A stretch of 49,839 nt of DNA from Betaproteobacteria bacterium. GTDB lineage: Bacteria > Pseudomonadota > Gammaproteobacteria > Burkholderiales > Burkholderiaceae_C. Below the pieces are notes generated by a model that saw only the letters and a list, made by a program, of their open reading frames with translations, was not told the origin of the DNA and searched no databases. Each line of letters opens with the position of its first letter. The first letter of the stretch is position 1. The stretch covers positions 1-49,839 of the forward strand of contig JANXSZ010000043.1 in NCBI GenBank assembly GCA_025356445.1, read 5' to 3'. Below are positions 26,998 through 36,008 of the stretch, in pieces. The position numbers were made by a program, and so were the translations under genes.

Positions 26998-27831
26998 ATG
27001 CACAGCACAGAGGCTGCCTTAGTGTCCGCCACAGACAACATCACCAAGGATGTAGCCCGTATCGTCTTGGCAACACCGCCTGCGGTCTCAGGCGATGCCG
27101 TGGCCCAGTACCTCATGCAAGCGCTCGCACAGCACAACAAGGGCCACACGGCAAGCGAATTCATCCAGCAGGTTCTCCAAGCCACCCCTGCCAGCGCACG
27201 CTCAGCCTTGGTGGCCTGCGCCATACCGCAGATCACAGGACTGACCGACAGCGCCAATGTCACCCGAAGCAAAGGCGAATCGCTGTTGGGCGACCTGGTG
27301 TTTTATGCCGTCAAGGCATCCGTCGACGGGACGTTGGACGACAAAGCTGCCATTGCAGGTGCCGCCGTGAAAGCCGTGATTGCCGCGACCGGAGGTTCCC
27401 CTTTGGCCAGCATGGCTTGGTCTGTGGCTGCCAGTGCGGCACTGGCTGGGCTCGGCTGCAGCCGACAAGCACCAGAAGTAGCCGGTTTGGCGGTCGCCAT
27501 GCTGAAAGCAGCGCAAGGGTCACTCACAGGAGCAAGCGCCGCTAACTTTGTTTCTGCGGTAAGCGGGATGGCCCTGTCCAGCGTAGACAACAAGGACATG
27601 GCAGCGGTGAAAACCTTGCTGCGGGCCGCTGCCCCCTCGCAAAGTGCGCTGATTGCCCGCATGGACAGCCCGATGGCAGCCGAGCACGCACGCGACAACG
27701 CTGCAGCTGTGGCCGCCATTGCCGCGATGAACCTGACAGGGGTAGCCGCCTTGCGCATCCAGGTACAAGGCTTGGGCGCGGGTGTGCGAAACTGGCAGGC
27801 AACCCTTGACCGACCAGCCCTGACCTTTTGA
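26998..27831 (+). CDS. Alanine-rich protein of unknown function
   Basis: A 277-residue soluble protein, very rich in Ala, Ser and Val, predicted largely helical, with no signal peptide and no domain I recognise. Segments such as SALVACAIPQITGLTDSANV and GAAVKAVIAATGGSPLASMA suggest helical repeats. The frame is open to 26959, but ATG 26998 is preferred because AAGGA lies eight bases before it. No clear partner: an MFS gene is 117 bases upstream and rsmE 58 bases downstream. A hairpin ATCCCC-CATTCA-GGGGAT (26903-26920) lies in the upstream gap. Confidence 0.7.
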   Translation: MHSTEAALVSATDNITKDVARIVLATPPAVSGDAVAQYLMQALAQHNKGHTASEFIQQVLQATPASARSALVACAIPQITGLTDSANVTRSKGESLLGDLVFYAVKASVDGTLDDKAAIAGAAVKAVIAATGGSPLASMAWSVAASAALAGLGCSRQAPEVAGLAVAMLKAAQGSLTGASAANFVSAVSGMALSSVDNKDMAAVKTLLRAAAPSQSALIARMDSPMAAEHARDNAAAVAAIAAMNLTGVAALRIQVQGLGAGVRNWQATLDRPALTF

Positions 27832-27870
27832 ACCCAATAGGGTGGATGTGCAATCCACGCGGGCATGGAA

Positions 27871-27890
27871 AGCTACATTATTCATAGCAA
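27871..27890. repeat. GCTA...ATAGC repeat core before rsmE
   Basis: AGCTACATTATTCATAGCAA, immediately ahead of and touching the rsmE start codon. It matches the short imperfect palindromes at 30581-30600 and 35393-35412. Confidence 0.45.
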
Positions 27891-28666
27891 TGCCCAGAAT
27901 CTACTGCCCGACCTCCCTGCTGACCGGTACCCCCTTGGCCTTGCCTCCAGCGGCAGCGCGCCACGTGCAGGTGCTGCGCCTGCAACCGGGCGACACGCTG
28001 ACACTGTTCAATGGTGACACCCTCGGCGGCGAATTCAGCGCCACCATCACCCGCATGGGTCGCAGCGACGTGGAAGTCATCGTGGGTGTGCACGATCCGG
28101 TGGACCGTGAAGCGGCCATCCCAGTTCATGTGGTGCTGGGCATGCCCGCCAACGAGCGCATGGACTGGTTGGTCGAAAAAGCCACGGAGCTGGGTGTCGC
28201 CAGCATCCAGCCCCTGATGACAGAGCGCAGCGTGCTGCGCCTCACAGGCGACCGAGCCGAGAAAAAGCAAACCCACTGGCAAAGCATAGCCATTGCAGCC
28301 TGCGAGCAATGCGGACGCAACCAGGTGCCGGTGGTGCACCCCATCATGGGCCTGGGGGCCTGGCTGAAGGCGAATGCCAGTGCAGAGAACGCAACCCATC
28401 CCACCCAGCGGCTTATCTTGTCACTGCAACCCGGTACGCAGCCGCTGCAAGGGATGCTGAAAGCGGCATGGGCAGGGCAACATGGCGCGACGGTCTTGTC
28501 AGGGCCAGAAGGCGGCTTGGGCCCGGCGGAGGAAGCGGCAGCACTGGCTGCGGGCTTCCTGCCTGTGACCCTGGGCGCGCGTACGCTGCGGGCGGAAACA
28601 GCGGCACTGGCGGCGTTGGTGGTCATTGCCGCAGGAGAAACCACAGCAACCGGGCTACAGCCATGA
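27890..28666 (+). CDS. rsmE: 16S rRNA (uracil-1498-N3)-methyltransferase RsmE
   Basis: A 258-residue SPOUT methyltransferase that methylates N3 of U1498 in 16S rRNA. N-terminal PUA-like domain with MPRIYCP, then the knotted SAM-binding core: VLGMPANERMDWLVEKATEL, QPLMTERSVLR, CEQCGRNQVP, and the SPOUT signature SGPEGGLGPAEEAAAL with LGARTLRAETAALAAL. ATG 27890 gives the canonical N-terminus. Its stop overlaps the start of the next MFS gene (ATGA), implying coupled translation. Confidence 0.95.
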   Translation: MPRIYCPTSLLTGTPLALPPAAARHVQVLRLQPGDTLTLFNGDTLGGEFSATITRMGRSDVEVIVGVHDPVDREAAIPVHVVLGMPANERMDWLVEKATELGVASIQPLMTERSVLRLTGDRAEKKQTHWQSIAIAACEQCGRNQVPVVHPIMGLGAWLKANASAENATHPTQRLILSLQPGTQPLQGMLKAAWAGQHGATVLSGPEGGLGPAEEAAALAAGFLPVTLGARTLRAETAALAALVVIAAGETTATGLQP

Positions 28667-29835
28667 ACAAAAACCTCTGGCTCCTCGCCGCTGCGCAAGG
28701 TCTGTTCCTGACCAACAACGTCACCTTCATCGCCATCAATGGCCTGGTGGGGCTGGCACTGGCCCCGGTGGGCTGGATGGCGACGCTACCCGTGATGGGC
28801 TATGTGCTCGGTGGGGCACTGTCCACACAACCAGTGGCTTACACGCAGATGCGGTTTGGGCGCAAAGTATCGTTTCAAATGGGGCTGGGGGTGGCCGTGC
28901 TTTCAGCGCTGTTGTGCGCTTGGGCCGCTTTTGACCGCAACTTTGACCTGCTGTGCCTGGCCACCGTGGTGGCAGGCTATTACAACGCCAATGCCCAACT
29001 TTACCGCTTCGCAGCCGCCGAACTGGCGGGAACGACAGGCCAAGAAAAAGCGGTATCCCTGGTGATGGCTGGTGGTCTGCTGGGCGCGGTCGCGGGGCCG
29101 AATTTGGCCGCATCCACGCGGGACCTGATCGCAACCCCTTTTGCCGGTGCCTACCTCGCGCTGGCAGGGGTGGCACTGCTCTCCATGGTGATTTTGAGCG
29201 CCATCCACTTCCCGCCGCCACCGACCAAGAAAGCCCTGGCAGGGGGCCGCCCTTTGTCCGTCATCATGCGCCAGCCGATTTTTATCGTCGCCGCAGCGTG
29301 CAGCGCGCTGGGCTATGGCGTGATGAACCTGCTGATGGCGGCCACCCCGATTGCGATGCAGCAGTGCGGTTTGCCGTTCTCGGCCACTGCACTGGTGCTT
29401 GAATGGCACGTGATTGGCATGTTTGCACCCAGCTTTTTCACCGGACACCTCATCAAACGCTTTGGGCCACTGCCCGTGATGGCCGTGGGCGTGGTGCTGA
29501 ACCTGCTGTGCATCGTGGTGGCGTTGTCAGGCGTGGAACTGCACCAGTTTTTGACGGGTCTGTTTTTGCTGGGTATCGGCTGGAATTTCTTGTTCACTGG
29601 GGCAACCACACTGTCACTGCAAGCCTATGCCCCCGAAGAAAAAGACCGGGCACAGGGCGCCTTGAATTTTTGTGTGTTCGCCACCCTCGCGCTCAGCTCG
29701 TTTGCATCAGGCCTGTTGGTGACGACACAGGGGTGGACTCTGCTGAACTACGGCTCCCTCGTCCCTTTGGCACTGACAGCTGCCGCGCTGCTGTGGCTGA
29801 TGCAACGCCAGCGTTTGTCCGCCCGCCCAATCTGA
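28663..29835 (+). CDS. MFS transporter
   Basis: A 390-residue protein with about 12 membrane helices (start NKNLWLLAAAQGLFLTNNVT, end ALTAAALLWLMQRQR). The TM2-3 loop has QMRFGRKVSF, fitting MFS motif A. Its ATG overlaps the rsmE stop. Substrate unknown. The overall pattern (short loops, TGQEKAVSLVMAGGLLGAVA in TM4-5) resembles the drug-resistance-like YajR/YcaD-type group, but I would not assign a substrate. Confidence 0.85.
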   Translation: MNKNLWLLAAAQGLFLTNNVTFIAINGLVGLALAPVGWMATLPVMGYVLGGALSTQPVAYTQMRFGRKVSFQMGLGVAVLSALLCAWAAFDRNFDLLCLATVVAGYYNANAQLYRFAAAELAGTTGQEKAVSLVMAGGLLGAVAGPNLAASTRDLIATPFAGAYLALAGVALLSMVILSAIHFPPPPTKKALAGGRPLSVIMRQPIFIVAAACSALGYGVMNLLMAATPIAMQQCGLPFSATALVLEWHVIGMFAPSFFTGHLIKRFGPLPVMAVGVVLNLLCIVVALSGVELHQFLTGLFLLGIGWNFLFTGATTLSLQAYAPEEKDRAQGALNFCVFATLALSSFASGLLVTTQGWTLLNYGSLVPLALTAAALLWLMQRQRLSARPI

Positions 29836-29967
29836 CTGGCCTGAGCACCGTAAATTGCAGGCGAAGCGTGGACTAATTGGCGTTGCGCCCAGCGCGCCGT
29901 AAGCGACGAACACGCCAGAAGTCACAAGCGCGGGCTATATTGCAGCACTTTTACCAAGGAGCTTCTC

Positions 29968-30498
29968 ATGGGTTTACTCGATTCCGTACTCGGTGCTGTG
30001 ATGAACAGTCAACAGCAGAACAACCAACAGGGTCAAAGCGGCCTGGGTGGCTTAGGCGGTTTGGGCGCGCTGGCCGGCATGTTTGGCGGAGGCAACGCAG
30101 GCAATGGCGCTGGCGGCATGAACCTCACCGCGCTGATTCCGGTGCTGGCACCGATGCTCATCAACATGCTGTCCAACAACGGCTCCCATGGGGGCTTGGG
30201 TGGTTTGACGGACAAGTTCAACCAAGCGGGTTTGGGCGGCGCAATGAGCTCGTGGGTGGGCAATGGCGAAAACCAAGCCGTGACGGGCGACCAGATGACC
30301 CAGGCGCTGGGCCAAGACACCATCAGCGACATGGCCAGCAAACTGGGCCTGGGCCATGGCGATACGGCAGGGGCCTTGGCGCAAATTTTGCCGGGCCTGA
30401 TCAGCCACCTCACACCGCAGGGCCAAGCGCCTGCGGGTGGTTTGGGCAACAGTGGCGATTTGATGGGGATGCTGGGTGGCTTGCTGCAACAGCGCTAA
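29968..30498 (+). CDS. YidB family protein (DUF937)
   Basis: A 176-residue Gly-rich cytoplasmic protein: N-terminal MGLLDSVLGAVM, a Gln/Gly-rich low-complexity stretch, then the conserved YidB core (GLGGLTDKFNQAGLGGAMSS, WVGNGENQAV, ALGQDTISDMASKLGL, LAQILPGLISHLTPQG). Function of the family is not established. A strong Shine-Dalgarno AAGGAG precedes the ATG and a TATATT hexamer (29935-29940) is a possible -10. Ended by the hairpin at 30550. Confidence 0.88.
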   Translation: MGLLDSVLGAVMNSQQQNNQQGQSGLGGLGGLGALAGMFGGGNAGNGAGGMNLTALIPVLAPMLINMLSNNGSHGGLGGLTDKFNQAGLGGAMSSWVGNGENQAVTGDQMTQALGQDTISDMASKLGLGHGDTAGALAQILPGLISHLTPQGQAPAGGLGNSGDLMGMLGGLLQQR

Positions 30499-30549
30499 CC
30501 GTCAAGGCCTGTGCAGGCGTCACATTCGCCTGCATTTTTGAGAGAAATA

Positions 30550-30592
30550 AGCTGCTTAAGCGCTACTGATGGGCTTAAGCAGCTATTTTTTT
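30550..30592 (+). terminator. Rho-independent terminator after yidB
   Basis: Perfect 12-bp arms AGCTGCTTAAGC (30550-30561) and GCTTAAGCAGCT (30573-30584), 11-base loop, then ATTTTTTT. It may also act on the converging lipase gene, whose stop is at 30621, although the minus-strand tail is less U-rich. Confidence 0.85.
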
Positions 30593-30600
30593 GATAGCAA
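30581..30600. repeat. GCTA...ATAGC repeat core at the terminator
   Basis: AGCTATTTTTTTGATAGCAA overlaps the U-tract of the yidB terminator and belongs to the same short imperfect palindrome family seen at 27871 and 35393. Confidence 0.45.
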
Positions 30601-30620
30601 TTTATAAAGCCCGAACAGGT

Positions 30621-31514
30621 TCAACGGTAATGCTGGTCTAACCAGCGCTTGAGGGCAGCCAGCACGTGCGTGCGGCCCGGCTCAGCTTCGTTGAACAGCT
30701 CATGGTAAAGCGACTCGAAACAGTGGCTGTCTACCAGATCAGCTGGCGCCAAAGCCTCAAAGACACGGCTGCCTTCAGGGCTGACCAGTTTGTCTTGCCC
30801 TGCGTACAGCAGCAGCGTTTTCACCGTCCAGCCTTTGGCTTTGGTCAGCAGCACAGTGGGGCCTGCGTCACTGATGAAACGGGCCAGACGGGCTGCAATG
30901 CGGTCATGCACCAGCGGGTCAGCCTTGTAAGCAGCGACTTGGGCCAGGTCATGCGAGAGGTAGGCCGCATTCAGCCCATTACCCACGCGCAAATTCGGCA
31001 TCAGGTGGGGCAGTACCGCGACCATTATTTTTTGAACCAGGTTCAGCCCTGCATCCAGCGCGGGGGACGACAACACCAGACCCTGAATGCTGTCGGTGGG
31101 GCGGGGTTGCAGCGATACCCAGCGGCTGGCAACCAAGCCACCCAGGCTGTGGCCCAAAAGAACCAGGCGGGTGTTGGCGGCGACAGTGGCACGGCTGTGG
31201 TGGACCACCGCCGTCAAATCGTCCAACAAGCGGGTCGCACTGGGCAGGCCACCGCGTGGGCCTTCGGAGTGACCGTGGCCATACTGGTCATAGGCACGCA
31301 CGGCAAAGCCCCAGGCGTTGAGTTCGCGGGCCACAGCGTCGTAGCGCCCCATGTGTTCGCCCAAACCGTGAACGACCAGCACCGTACCGCGTGAGACAGC
31401 GCCCTCAGGCAATGGCCAGTCGCACAGGGCGAGGCCACCCAGTGGGGTGCGCACAGGCGCGGCAGGAACAGCGGCAGACACGATAGCGTCAGGCAAGGGG
31501 GCGCCGACGCTCAT
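30621..31514 (-). CDS. Alpha/beta hydrolase, monoacylglycerol-lipase-like
   Basis: A 297-residue serine hydrolase of the monoacylglycerol lipase/lysophospholipase group. Oxyanion region VLVVHGLGEHMGRYD, the paired DQYGHGHSEGPRGG, nucleophile elbow LLGHSLGGLV, acid Asp in LLYAGQDKLV and His in SLYHELFNE form a complete triad. ATG 31514 is chosen because it overlaps the stop of the M20 gene (ATGA) and fits the family N-terminus. Last gene of a leftward three-gene unit. Likely acts on monoacylglycerols or related esters. Confidence 0.88.
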   Translation of the reverse strand: MSVGAPLPDAIVSAAVPAAPVRTPLGGLALCDWPLPEGAVSRGTVLVVHGLGEHMGRYDAVARELNAWGFAVRAYDQYGHGHSEGPRGGLPSATRLLDDLTAVVHHSRATVAANTRLVLLGHSLGGLVASRWVSLQPRPTDSIQGLVLSSPALDAGLNLVQKIMVAVLPHLMPNLRVGNGLNAAYLSHDLAQVAAYKADPLVHDRIAARLARFISDAGPTVLLTKAKGWTVKTLLLYAGQDKLVSPEGSRVFEALAPADLVDSHCFESLYHELFNEAEPGRTHVLAALKRWLDQHYR

Positions 31515-33013
31515 GGCATTTGCGCAATGACTTGGGCCACCGCTGCGGTGAGCTTTTTGGCGTAAGGCACATGCAAAAACTCGTTCGGGCCGTGGGCATT
31601 GCTCTTGGGGCCCAGCACGCCACAGACCATCATTTGGGCTTGGGGGAAGCCCTGGCTCAGCATGTTCATCAGCGGAATGGTGCCGCCCTGGCCGATGTAG
31701 CCACAAGGCGCGCCGAAGTGGGCCTGGCTGGCCGCGTTCAAGGCCTGCTCAAACCAGGGTGCGGTGTCGGGCGCATTCCAGCCGGTCGCGCCCCCCTCCC
31801 CGCTGAAGGTCACGCGCGCCTGGTAGGGGGCGTTGTCTTCGAGCAGGGTTTTAAGTTCCTGCACGGCCTGCCCCGCATCCACCAAGGGCGGCAAGCGCAG
31901 ACTGAGTTTGAAGGCGGTATAGGGGCGCAGCACGTTGCCGGCGTTTTTCATCTCGGGGAAGCCATCTGCGCCGGTAACGCTGAGGGTGGGTTCCCAGGTG
32001 CGTTTGAGCAAGGCCTTCACAGGGTCGGTGGTGGTTGGTAACGCAAACATCGTCGAGCCACCGCAGTCGTAGTGCGCCCAGGGAAAGCGCTTGTACAGCT
32101 CGTCGCCCAGGATGGCGGCGGTGGCTTTGGCTTGCAGCAGACGCTCAGGCGGCACCTCGCAATGGAAGCTGGCGGGCAGCAAACGGCCTGTGGCGCTGTC
32201 TTCCAGGCGATCGAGCACCTGGCGCATGATGCGAAAGCTCGACGGCACCAGCCCCGAAGCGTCACCAGAATGGATGCCTTCGGTCAGGATCTCCACCTTC
32301 AGCACCCCTGCAGCCATGCCGCGCAGGCTGGTGGTGAGCCAGAGCTGGTCGTAGTTGCCCGCGCCACTGTCAAGGCAGATCACCAGCGCCACATCGCCTA
32401 GACGGTTGTTGCCAGGGGTACGCAAGGCATCCACGTAGGGCAGCAAATCGTAAGAACCCGATTCTTCGCAGGTTTCGATCAGGCCGACGATGCGGGGGTG
32501 TGGCAAGTTTTGGCTTTTCAGGGCTTGCACGGCGGCAATGCTGGCGTAGACGGCGTAGCCATCGTCCGCACCACCCCGGCCATAGAGCTTGCCGTCGAGG
32601 TATTTGGGCGTCCAGGGGCCGAGGTCGTTACGCCAGCCTGTGAACTCGGGTTGTTTGTCCAGGTGGCCGTACATCAGCACGGTTTGGCGGCTCAGGGGGG
32701 CTGGGGCGCTGCTGTCGGGGACTGCGCCCGAGGAAGCGGCGATCTCAAAAAAGATCACCGGCGTGCGACCGGGCAGGCGCAGCACTTCCAGCGTCAACCC
32801 TTCGACCTTTTGCGCTTCAACCCAGGCGGCGGCCTGGCGCACCACGGTGTCCAGGTAGCCGTTGGCCGCCCAATCCTTGTCAAAACCCGGGGATTTGGCG
32901 GGGATGGCGATGTAGTCCATCAGGCGGGGCACGATGTCGTCGTCCCAGGCCTGGGTGATTTGCGCCAGCGCTTGGGGGGCATTCAGAACTGAGGCGGCAA
33001 CACGTGCGTTCAT
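31511..33013 (-). CDS. M20 family metallopeptidase (dipeptidase-like)
   Basis: A 500-residue zinc peptidase of the M20 family, nearest in pattern to the CNDP/carnosinase-like dipeptidases. Metal ligands: His in VLMYGHLDKQPEF, Asp in YGRGGADDGYA, Glu pair in ETCEESGSYDL, Asp in ICLDSGAG; the late His-bearing loop is YIGQGGTIPLMN, followed near the C-terminus by GPKSNAHGPNEFL. A dimerisation lid lies between about residues 215 and 390. ATG 33013 has GGAG eight bases ahead and is preferred to the ATG at 33019. It lies 15 bases after the kinase gene and overlaps the lipase gene. Confidence 0.88.
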   Translation of the reverse strand: MNARVAASVLNAPQALAQITQAWDDDIVPRLMDYIAIPAKSPGFDKDWAANGYLDTVVRQAAAWVEAQKVEGLTLEVLRLPGRTPVIFFEIAASSGAVPDSSAPAPLSRQTVLMYGHLDKQPEFTGWRNDLGPWTPKYLDGKLYGRGGADDGYAVYASIAAVQALKSQNLPHPRIVGLIETCEESGSYDLLPYVDALRTPGNNRLGDVALVICLDSGAGNYDQLWLTTSLRGMAAGVLKVEILTEGIHSGDASGLVPSSFRIMRQVLDRLEDSATGRLLPASFHCEVPPERLLQAKATAAILGDELYKRFPWAHYDCGGSTMFALPTTTDPVKALLKRTWEPTLSVTGADGFPEMKNAGNVLRPYTAFKLSLRLPPLVDAGQAVQELKTLLEDNAPYQARVTFSGEGGATGWNAPDTAPWFEQALNAASQAHFGAPCGYIGQGGTIPLMNMLSQGFPQAQMMVCGVLGPKSNAHGPNEFLHVPYAKKLTAAVAQVIAQMP

Positions 33014-33028
33014 CGTCATCTCCAAAAA

Positions 33029-34381
33029 TCAGCGCATCCAGTCGAAAGCGCGGGTGAAAAAATCGTCAGCGCCCAGCATGCCGGGCTTGACCACAAAATG
33101 TAAGCCTTCTGTGGCGGTGTCGGCAAGGGTATGGGCAGAGCCATCGGGTTTGCGGCCCGTGTCGGCAGACCCGACCAGACTGGCGAACGTGCTGTAGCAC
33201 CACGGGATGCCTGGCTCAATCAACGGGCCTATGCGCAGGTGCCGAATGTCCAGACCACGCAGGCAGGCGATGCCGGTTTCACTGCCCGCCACCAGCAGTT
33301 GGCGCACGCCCAGAGCAACCAGGCCACGCGCAATTTCCGCCATGCACTGCTCCACCAGAACGCCCGCATCGGCCACCCCCAACAGGCTTTGCACTGCGGC
33401 AATGGAGGCCTCATCGGCCGTCGAGTAAAACAGCACGGAGCTGGTGGGCAACAGCGGTTTGGCCCAGGCCATGGCGGCGGCGGCCACTTTGGCGGGGCCA
33501 AATTTGCCGATCTTCAGCGGGTCCAGCGCCATCGCCGGGTGGCCAGCCGCATGGAAATACTGGATTTGGCGCTTGCTGGCATCGGAGCAGCTGCCGCATA
33601 GCACGGCCCTTTGGCCCGTGGCAGGGGGCAACAAACTGGCCAGAGGGGTGGGCTCGAAATCGAAGTTTTGCGGCAAACACAAGCCCAGACCCGGGCTGCC
33701 CGCCAGCAGGGGCATGGTGTTGACGGCCATACCGATACGCAGCAAATCCTCGGTGCTGTTGGCATCCACCAGAGCCACCTCGACATGCTTCAAACGCAGC
33801 TCAACCATGCGCTCCTGAATGGCAATGCTGCTGTCATTGACCTGTTCTAGATCAATCAGCCCTACGCTGTACCGGGTCTGCGCCTTCAGCACACGCAGCA
33901 TGTTGGAGTCCGTCATCGGCGTTTGCGGATGGTCGTGCATGGCGCTCTCGCTGAGCAGGGTCTGGCCAACGAACAAATGGCCTTTGATCAGCGTGCAGGC
34001 TTTGTCAGGGAAGGCTGGCACCACGGCGGTGAAATCCACCCCCAGCGCGTCCATCAGCGCATCTATCACGGGGCCGATGTTGCCACGTGCGTGCGGCGCA
34101 TCGCCTGTAAACACACTGTCAAACGTGGGACTGAAGCAAAAGTAGATTTGGCAGGCACCCTGGGTTTTGAGCCACATCATCGCGTCCAGAGCGCGCACCA
34201 CAGCGTCCCCCGGCGACGCATAACGCGACTTGAGCGAGATCACCACGGCATCAACCGTGTCATCCAGCGGCATGCGTGGCACACCCAAGGTTTGCACCAC
34301 CCGCATACCCGCCGCCACCAGGTTGTTGGCCAGCTCAAGACCACCGGCATAGTCGTCAGCGATACAGCCGAGGATCAGCAT
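33029..34381 (-). CDS. Four-carbon acid sugar kinase (OtnK/DUF1537) family protein, divergent
   Basis: A 450-residue protein of the two-domain OtnK/DUF1537 family: N-terminal LGCIADDYAGGLELANNL, FDSVFTG...GNIGPVIDAL, AVVPAFPDKACTLIKGHLFV, then C-terminal LCGSCSDASKRQIQYF, LLVAGSETGIACLRGL and GPLIEPGIPW. Family members phosphorylate 3-oxo-tetronate or related acids. Several signatures deviate from the usual form: DDYAG rather than DDFTG, and KPGMLGADDFF where K(S)GNFG is usual. None of the usual partners (otnC/otnI, dehydrogenase) is near; it heads a unit with an M20 peptidase and a lipase. Activity is therefore uncertain. Confidence 0.8.
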   Translation of the reverse strand: MLILGCIADDYAGGLELANNLVAAGMRVVQTLGVPRMPLDDTVDAVVISLKSRYASPGDAVVRALDAMMWLKTQGACQIYFCFSPTFDSVFTGDAPHARGNIGPVIDALMDALGVDFTAVVPAFPDKACTLIKGHLFVGQTLLSESAMHDHPQTPMTDSNMLRVLKAQTRYSVGLIDLEQVNDSSIAIQERMVELRLKHVEVALVDANSTEDLLRIGMAVNTMPLLAGSPGLGLCLPQNFDFEPTPLASLLPPATGQRAVLCGSCSDASKRQIQYFHAAGHPAMALDPLKIGKFGPAKVAAAAMAWAKPLLPTSSVLFYSTADEASIAAVQSLLGVADAGVLVEQCMAEIARGLVALGVRQLLVAGSETGIACLRGLDIRHLRIGPLIEPGIPWCYSTFASLVGSADTGRKPDGSAHTLADTATEGLHFVVKPGMLGADDFFTRAFDWMR

Positions 34382-34564
34382 GGCAGGGCTGCGGCTGGCG
34401 CAAGCAGAGTGGGGGCAGTGAAGATAAGGCGCATCAACATGTAGAGAGACTGGCGTTCACGAACTAACGCGCATTATCCCGTCTGTCGCCGCCGTTTCTC
34501 GCTTGGGCAACACACCTACCGGGATGAGGGCGGGGTGTGACCTCGTTCGCTTATAGTTATTTGC

Positions 34565-35344
34565 ATGAACACACCCTTCCAACGTCACCGTGCCTGGGTC
34601 ATCGCCAGTGCCATCATCTGCCTGGCAGGCACCGCCTGTGCGCAGGCGAATGAGGCCACAGCTGCAGACGCCCCCAAGCCAACGCCCTTCAAACTCACCA
34701 CCGGGCTGTACCAGCTGTCAGGCGGCGGCGCACCCGTGGCCAAAGGTTTGGACGTGAACTTGCGCTACACCAACACCCTGGGCGATCTGTGGCTGGGCGT
34801 GTTCCGCTCACCGGACTTGGCGCTCTCACAAACCCGTGGCGGCTGGGACAACACCTACACCTGGAACGTTGGAGGCGGTACGGTGCGCTTCAGTCCCTCA
34901 CTGCAAGCGGCATCAGGCGGCTTTTGGGGCGGCAGCCTGGGCCTGGAAACCGGCGACACCTGGTTTGCCGGTGTGGGCCTGGGGCGCACCAATTTGCGCA
35001 ATTATGTGAACCTGAATTTCGACCCCAACGACGCCTGGATGCTCTCTGGCGGCTACCGCTGGAGCAGTGCCCGCTCTTTGGCCTTGCAGGTGGTGCGCGA
35101 CAACCGACAAAACCCGGACGAGCAGCATGTGCATCTGGTCTACCGCACACCGTTGCCCGAGGGCCAACGGCTGACGCTGGACGGGCTGTACAAAAAAGGG
35201 CTGGTGGCCGGTGCGCCCATCGCCCGAACCGGTCTTGCCGTCACCTACGATTGGCCTCGCTACTTTGCCCGGCTGGCTTACGACCCCAAAGTCAACTTCA
35301 CGCCGCAAAACATGTGGCGCCTCTCGGTAGGTACCCGTTTTTAG
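34565..35344 (+). CDS. Predicted outer-membrane beta-barrel protein
   Basis: A 259-residue exported protein: signal peptide (AWVIASAIICLAGTACAQA), then alternating beta-strands rich in aromatic and Gly residues (GLDVNLRYTNTLGDLWLGVF, GGSLGLETGDTWFAGVGLGR, NMWRLSVGTRF), ending in Phe, the BAM recognition signature. Size suggests 8-12 strands. I do not recognise the family. A TATAGT hexamer (34552-34557) ends seven bases before the ATG and no Shine-Dalgarno is seen, so a very short or absent leader is possible. Monocistronic by context. Confidence 0.7.
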   Translation: MNTPFQRHRAWVIASAIICLAGTACAQANEATAADAPKPTPFKLTTGLYQLSGGGAPVAKGLDVNLRYTNTLGDLWLGVFRSPDLALSQTRGGWDNTYTWNVGGGTVRFSPSLQAASGGFWGGSLGLETGDTWFAGVGLGRTNLRNYVNLNFDPNDAWMLSGGYRWSSARSLALQVVRDNRQNPDEQHVHLVYRTPLPEGQRLTLDGLYKKGLVAGAPIARTGLAVTYDWPRYFARLAYDPKVNFTPQNMWRLSVGTRF

Positions 35345-35392
35345 AAAAAATGAACCTGATCACCTTACAACGCAATAGGGATGGTCATCATC

Positions 35393-35412
35393 AGCTACTT
35401 TTTTTATAGCAA
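35393..35412. repeat. GCTA...ATAGC repeat core
   Basis: AGCTACTTTTTTTATAGCAA lies between the barrel gene and creA. On the plus strand the T-run could serve as part of a weak terminator. Confidence 0.45.
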
Positions 35413-35486
35413 ACATTGCCATCAAAATGTTGCCATCAATGTGACCCAAGTTACCCACCCCCTCAACTGGCCCCTCAGGAACCCCC

Positions 35487-35975
35487 ATGAAAAAATCAAC
35501 CCTGCTCCTCGCGTTTATCCCCACCCTGCTGGTGTGCGCCTGCGGCCTGGCCAGCAGTGAAGAGATTGGCGCTGTCGATACGGTATTCAAGCTCATCGGG
35601 CCCGACCACAAAATCGTGGTGGAAGCGTATGACGACCCCAAGGTAGGCGGGGTGACGTGCTATGTGTCACGCGCCAAGACAGGCGGGCTGAAGGGTGCGT
35701 TTGGCTTGGCTGAAGACAAAGCGGAAGCGTCGATTGCCTGCCGCCAGACCGGGCCCATCCACTTTGGGGAGAAACCGCTGGACAAACAAGAAGAGATGTT
35801 CAGTGAGCGCATCTCTTTTGTCTTCAAAAAACTGCGCGTGGTGCGCATGGTGGACAGCAAGCGCAATACGCTGGTCTACCTGACCTACTCTGACCGGGTG
35901 ATTGAAGGCTCACCGCAAAACAGCGTCACCGCAGTGGCCATGCCAGCGGGCACGGTGATCCCGGTCAAGCCCTGA
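35487..35975 (+). CDS. creA: CreA family periplasmic protein
   Basis: A 162-residue exported protein. Signal region STLLLAFIPTLLVCACGLAS, possibly a lipoprotein signal (Cys in VCAC), then the CreA core EEIGAVDTVFKLIGPDHKIV, VTCYVSRAKTGGLKGAFGLA and ACRQTGPIHF, which matches the E. coli family closely. Function unknown. The usual creBCD neighbours are absent. AGGA precedes the ATG by seven bases. Confidence 0.9.
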   Translation: MKKSTLLLAFIPTLLVCACGLASSEEIGAVDTVFKLIGPDHKIVVEAYDDPKVGGVTCYVSRAKTGGLKGAFGLAEDKAEASIACRQTGPIHFGEKPLDKQEEMFSERISFVFKKLRVVRMVDSKRNTLVYLTYSDRVIEGSPQNSVTAVAMPAGTVIPVKP

Positions 35976-36008
35976 GTGCCTGGGCGGCCTCAGGGCTGAA
36001 GAAAAAAC

